This document shows, one piece after another, positions 5,875 to 8,288 of a stretch of 8,288 nucleotides of DNA; position 1 is the first letter of the stretch; every line of letters begins with the position of its first letter. The DNA is from UMGS1590 sp963558655 (lineage in GTDB: Bacteria > Bacillota > Peptococcia > Peptococcales > Peptococcaceae): the NCBI GenBank assembly GCA_963558655.1, contig CAUWHJ010000035.1:1-8288 (forward strand), in the 5' to 3' direction. The position numbers were made by a program, and so were the translations under genes. Below the pieces are notes generated by a model. It had not been told where the DNA came from and searched no databases. It was given only the letters and a program-made list of their open reading frames with translations.

Positions 5875-7059
5875 ATGAAACGATGGATCAAAACTGGCCT
5901 TCTGGCGCTCGCCCTCGGCTTTGGCATTGCCCTGCCGGCACACGCCGCCGAAGTGTCCGTGCAGCTTGATAACGTCTCTGCGCCGGTACAGGCGGCGCAA
6001 CTGCGCGTGTACGTCAGCGGTTCGTCGGACGTCGCCTTCAAAAGTGACGCCGATGGCGCCGCCGTGCGTGTCGAAGAGACCGCCAGTGGCCTGCAAGCCA
6101 CCCTCTATGTGGCTGACAAGACCTCGATGACCAGCGGGAACCGCCTCATCCTCGGTACCCTCACCGTTGATGACGGCGCCGCTGTGATCTTTGAAGAAGG
6201 GAGCCTCACCCTCTGGGGTCCGGGGCTCGGTGCGCCGCTCAAAACCGACGGCATTAACGTCAGTCTCGAGGGCAGCACTTCCGGCGGCGGCAGTGTTGAC
6301 CGCACGCCGCAAGTCAGCGTCGATGGCGCAGGCGGCACTGCCAAGGCGCACAGAGACGGCAGCGTGACCATCACGCCGGATACCGGTTACCGCATCGCAG
6401 AAATTTTAGTGAACGGCGAGCCCGTCGAGATCACGACCAAACTCACCGGTCTCAGCGCCAAAGACAAGGTTGTGGTGCGCTTTGAAAAGCTCCCAGACAC
6501 CGCCACCGACCTGCCATTTATTGATGTCAGCGCCGACCAATGGTACTATGAAGCGGTGTGCTACGCCTACGAACACGGCCTCATGGCAGGCACCGCGTCG
6601 GACCAGTTTGCGCCGAACACCACCACTACCCGCGGCATGATCGTCACCATCCTGCACCGCCTCGAAGGTGCACCGAGCGCAGAGAGCGCCGGATTTGACG
6701 ACGTGGCAGAGGGCGCCTGGTATGCCGAAAGCGTCAATTGGGCAGCCGCCAATGGCGTCGTCAACGGCTACGGCGACGGCCGCTTCGGACCGGAAGATGT
6801 CATCACCCGCGAACAGTTCGCTGCGATTCTGCAAAACTACGCCGCCTACAAAGGCGTCGATATCTCTGCACGCGCCGACCTTTCCGGATATGCCGATGCC
6901 TCCGCTGTCAGCGACTGGGCCTACGACGCTCTCTCCTGGGCTAATGCCGAAGGCCTCATCGGCGGTATGAGCGCTACTGAGCTCGCCCCACGCGGCTCCG
7001 CAACCCGCGCCCAGGCAGCCGCCATCCTCATGCGTTACTGCGAAACCATCATGTCATAG
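5875..7059 (+). CDS. SLH-anchored surface protein with cohesin-like N-terminal domain
   Basis: 394 residues. Signal peptide 1-24 (KRWIK, hydrophobic core, PAHA before AEV). Residues 25-131 form a beta-rich domain whose pattern fits a short cohesin. A GSTSGGGS linker (133-140) follows. Residues 145-206 (VDGAGGTAKAH, DGSVTITPDTGYRI, VVVRFEK) are a divergent InlB-type bacterial repeat. Three SLH domains, about 213-262, 273-322 and 336-388, end the protein; their TRAE-type motifs read TTRG, TREQ and TRAQ. SLH triplets bind pyruvylated secondary cell-wall polymer, so the protein should sit on the cell wall with its N-terminal domain outward. No enzyme motif is visible. It lies 44 bases after the M60 protease and ends at a strong terminator, which points to a role as the protease's anchor or scaffold. 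The SLH part is certain; the N-terminal domain is a pattern-based guess. Confidence 0.92.
   Translation: MKRWIKTGLLALALGFGIALPAHAAEVSVQLDNVSAPVQAAQLRVYVSGSSDVAFKSDADGAAVRVEETASGLQATLYVADKTSMTSGNRLILGTLTVDDGAAVIFEEGSLTLWGPGLGAPLKTDGINVSLEGSTSGGGSVDRTPQVSVDGAGGTAKAHRDGSVTITPDTGYRIAEILVNGEPVEITTKLTGLSAKDKVVVRFEKLPDTATDLPFIDVSADQWYYEAVCYAYEHGLMAGTASDQFAPNTTTTRGMIVTILHRLEGAPSAESAGFDDVAEGAWYAESVNWAAANGVVNGYGDGRFGPEDVITREQFAAILQNYAAYKGVDISARADLSGYADASAVSDWAYDALSWANAEGLIGGMSATELAPRGSATRAQAAAILMRYCETIMS
5947..6267 (+). other. cohesin-like beta-domain (residues 25-131)
   Basis: The order of motifs follows a type I cohesin. VSVQLDNVSAPVQAAQLRVY resembles the first strands (V.V...NV....AAQF.L.Y). SGLQATLYVAD resembles the sG.i.flfaD strand. 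SGNRLILGTLTVD resembles the dG.la.ltF.V strand. A final GINVSL resembles the last strand. At about 105 residues it is shorter than the usual 140 or so, and loops between strands seem reduced. The call rests on pattern matching by eye. Another secreted beta-sandwich, such as a carbohydrate-binding or Ig-like fold, remains possible. Confidence 0.5.
6511..7044 (+). other. three S-layer homology domains
   Basis: SLH1 begins PFIDVSADQWYYEAVCYAYE and has TTRGMIVTILHRLEG. SLH2 begins GFDDVAEGAWYAESVNWAAA, with NGYGDGRFGPEDVITREQFA. SLH3 begins LSGYADASAVSDWAYDALSW and ends SATRAQAAAILMRYCE. Three consecutive SLH domains are the normal cell-wall anchoring unit. SLH1 has Gly in place of Ala in its TRAE-type motif, and SLH3 has a less regular loop before TRAQ. 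Confidence 0.95.
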
Positions 7060-7065
7060 ACAGAG

Positions 7066-7110
7066 ACAGCCGCTGCATCGTCATATCGATGCAGCGGCTG
7101 TTTGCTGTTT
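7066..7110 (+). terminator. intrinsic terminator of the two-gene operon
   Basis: A perfect 15-base inverted repeat (7066-7080 with 7087-7101) closes a six-base TCATAT loop. The GC-rich stem is followed by TTTGCTGTTT. The T tract is interrupted, but stem strength and position, seven bases after the TAG stop, make termination likely. Confidence 0.85.
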
Positions 7111-7216
7111 ATAGGTCGTGCGCCTGTCCGGGCCCGCGTAGAACATGAGCCTCTTTCTGCTATTAGCTATTATATGAAAGGATAAAAGTCGGTGCGTTTC
7201 TAATGAAAGAGACAGC

Positions 7217-7263
7217 CGAAAAAATCTGCGATAAGTGAAAAAACATTGGCGCAGATTTTTTCG
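7217..7263. terminator. hairpin flanked by A6 and T6, probable bidirectional terminator
   Basis: CGAAAAAATCTGCG (7217-7230) is perfectly complementary to 7250-7263, with a 19-base loop. The A run on the left arm and T run on the right arm would give a U-tract terminator in either direction. It lies between the operon terminator and the decayed SLH gene, so it may be a leftover of a lost gene. I see no coding region in the rest of 7111-7297. Confidence 0.6.
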
Positions 7264-7297
7264 TTATACTTTTTTATAAGTGCTTTAAATTTTGAAA

Positions 7298-8066
7298 GGT
7301 CACTTTGACGGCGAGGACGGGCTGACCTTCATCAATACCAAGTAGTCAGTGCCAACGTCGATCGGCGACCTGACAGTGGCGAAAAATGTGACCGGTGAGG
7401 GCGGCGACACCGAGTACAAGGACGAATGGTACAGCCTGAACACAGTGGTGATCCTCGATAAGACACCGAGCCGTGCAGGCTATACCTTTACCGGCTGGTA
7501 CGCCGACAAGAATTTAACGGAGAAGATTAACAAGGTAAAGATGACCAACGATAAAACCGTTTATGCAGGCTGGCAGGAAACGGATATTCCGGACTGGCTC
7601 AACGGCCGCGACCATCTCTCGTATATTGCTGGCTATGAGGACGGCACCGTGCGGCCAATGTGCAACATCAGTCGTGCCGAAGTCACAAGCATCTTCTATC
7701 GTTTGCTCGAAGACGAGGTGCGCGAGGAATACACCGTGACAGAAAGCCTGTTTAAGGATGCATCGCCGGATGCCTAGTATGGCACAATGGTGGCAACGAT
7801 GGCCAATGCCGACATCACTAAGGGATGCACCGATCACCCGCGCCGAAGCCATGGCGCTGGCCAACCGCGTACTCAAGCGCTTGCCGGAAACCGATGATGA
7901 TCTACTCGGCGAGATGAAACACTGGCCGGACAACGTACCGGGCACATGGTATTACTTGGCCGTGCAGGAAGCCACCAACAGCCACGACAGCCACGCCTAT
8001 GAACGCAAAGCCGACGGCGTACACGAAATCTGGACCACCCTGCGCGACGACAAAGACATTGTCTGA
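7298..8066 (+). pseudogene. decayed 3' end of a large SLH surface-protein gene
   Basis: The reading starts without a start codon at about 7298 (FDGEDGLTFINTK). It meets an in-frame TAG at 7343-7345 and continues in the same frame with SVPTSIGDLTVAKNVTGEGG, a pilin-linkage-type motif. An InlB/Listeria-Bacteroides repeat follows (SRAGYTFTGWYADKN...KTVYAGW), then a first SLH (GRDHLSYIAGYEDGT, ISRAEVTSIFYRLL). A second TAG at 7775-7777 stands where SLH2 expects Trp (SPDA-stop-YGTMVATMANA). Near 7832 about eight codons of the DGTFRP-type loop are lost and the frame changes; ITRAEAMALANRVLKRLPET then runs on through a third SLH-like part (WPDNVPGTWYYLAVQEATN) to TGA at 8066. An intact relative would be a secreted, wall-anchored protein of several hundred residues or more. 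Here only the C-terminal end survives, and it is not translatable as one product. Confidence 0.85.
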
Positions 8067-8101
8067 GCGCTTAACACACCACATAAACGCGCTTAAACAG
8101 C

Positions 8102-8142
8102 ACACAACCCCCGATCACGCCAAAGCGTATCGGGGGTTGTGT
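8102..8142 (+). repeat. GC-rich inverted repeat after the SLH pseudogene
   Basis: ACACAACCCCCGAT (8102-8115) is perfectly complementary to 8129-8142. Inside, ACGC (8117-8120) can pair with GCGT (8125-8128) around a CAAA loop, leaving one bulged C. No T run follows directly, so termination is uncertain. It may be the old terminator of the SLH gene, altered by the sequence joined at 8143. Confidence 0.6.
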
Positions 8143-8202
8143 CAGACTGTAGAAAAACCCAGCTTCGGTTCTTAGACCAAAGCTGGGTTTTTCTACAGTC
8201 TG
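8143..8202. repeat. 23-bp perfect palindrome, bidirectional terminator or mobile-element end
   Basis: The arms 8143-8165 and 8180-8202 are exact reverse complements, with a 14-base loop that can add GGT/ACC pairs. The inner core CCCAGCTT/AAGCTGGG is flanked by A5 on the left and T5 on the right, as in bidirectional intrinsic terminators. The outer ten or so bases (CAGACTGTAG) extend the pairing well beyond what a terminator needs. They loosely resemble the putative IS1182 end at 243. Either reading is possible. Confidence 0.65.
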
Positions 8203-8204
8203 CA

Positions 8205-8231
8205 TCGCCGCCATGTGCGGCGAATTTTTTT
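8205..8231 (+). terminator. intrinsic terminator just upstream of a promoter
   Basis: TCGCCGC (8205-8211) pairs with GCGGCGA (8217-8223) over a five-base CATGT loop, and seven T follow at 8225-8231. It would insulate the gene beyond the right edge from transcription entering from the left. Confidence 0.65.
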
Positions 8232-8251
8232 GCAAAAAATGAGAAAAGGGG

Positions 8252-8280
8252 TTGACGAAAGTGGAAAGAGAGAGTAGAAT
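8252..8280 (+). promoter_or_regulatory. sigma-A promoter reading out of the right edge
   Basis: TTGACG (8252-8257) and TAGAAT (8275-8280) are separated by exactly 17 bases, each with five of six consensus positions. Transcription would start at about the last base of the window, so the gene it serves is not visible. Confidence 0.7.
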
Positions 8281-8288
8281 ACATATCC

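Noticed and set aside
7343..7777. TAG recoding (for example pyrrolysine) that would let the SLH gene be read through
   Set aside because: The gene also has a frameshift with lost codons and no start. The neighbouring intact SLH gene uses TAG as its true stop at 7057-7059, and one TAG simply replaces a tryptophan codon.
8093..8284. A 63-codon open frame on the minus strand at the right edge
   Set aside because: It runs straight through three hairpins and the promoter, and its product resembles no protein.

Overview
The window looks like an accessory cell-surface locus of a Gram-positive (Bacillota, probably clostridial and host-associated) anaerobe. The evidence is AAAGGAG/GGTGAT-type ribosome binding sites, sigma-A-like promoters, S-layer homology (SLH) anchors, a dockerin, a peptidase M60 domain, and IS30 and IS1182 relics of types common in that phylum. 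I cannot name the genus. The central genes are GC-rich, while the left-hand insertion-sequence region is visibly richer in A and T.

Layout. Positions 1-243: 5' end of an IS1182-type transposase gene on the minus strand, running off the left edge, with its upstream flank. Positions 242-670: a broken IS30-family transposase that has lost its N-terminus, carries an internal deletion and changes frame. Positions 671-883: a leader with a good promoter candidate (GTGACA-N17-TATAAA) and a weak hairpin followed by seven T. Positions 884-5830: a 1648-residue secreted multidomain metalloprotease (signal peptide, beta-rich module, dockerin, jelly-roll-like module, two FN3, F5/8C-like, peptidase M60, FN3/Ig-like, clostridial M60-type tail). 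Positions 5875-7059: a 394-residue secreted protein with a cohesin-like beta-domain, a divergent InlB-type repeat and three SLH domains, followed by a strong terminator. Positions 7298-8066: a decayed 3' end of another SLH surface-protein gene, with two in-frame TAG codons and a frameshift. Positions 8067-8288: three successive hairpins, then a consensus-like promoter pointing out of the right edge.

How the parts may work together. The protease has a dockerin with two complete calcium-binding loops but no wall anchor of its own. The next gene, 44 bases downstream with no terminator between, has a wall anchor (three SLH) and an N-terminal domain whose sequence pattern resembles a shortened cohesin. 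The simplest reading is a two-gene, cellulosome-like unit that docks a glycoprotein- or mucin-directed M60 protease onto the cell surface. The M60, dockerin, FN3 and SLH calls are firm. The cohesin call and the pairing are inference and form the main hypothesis to test.
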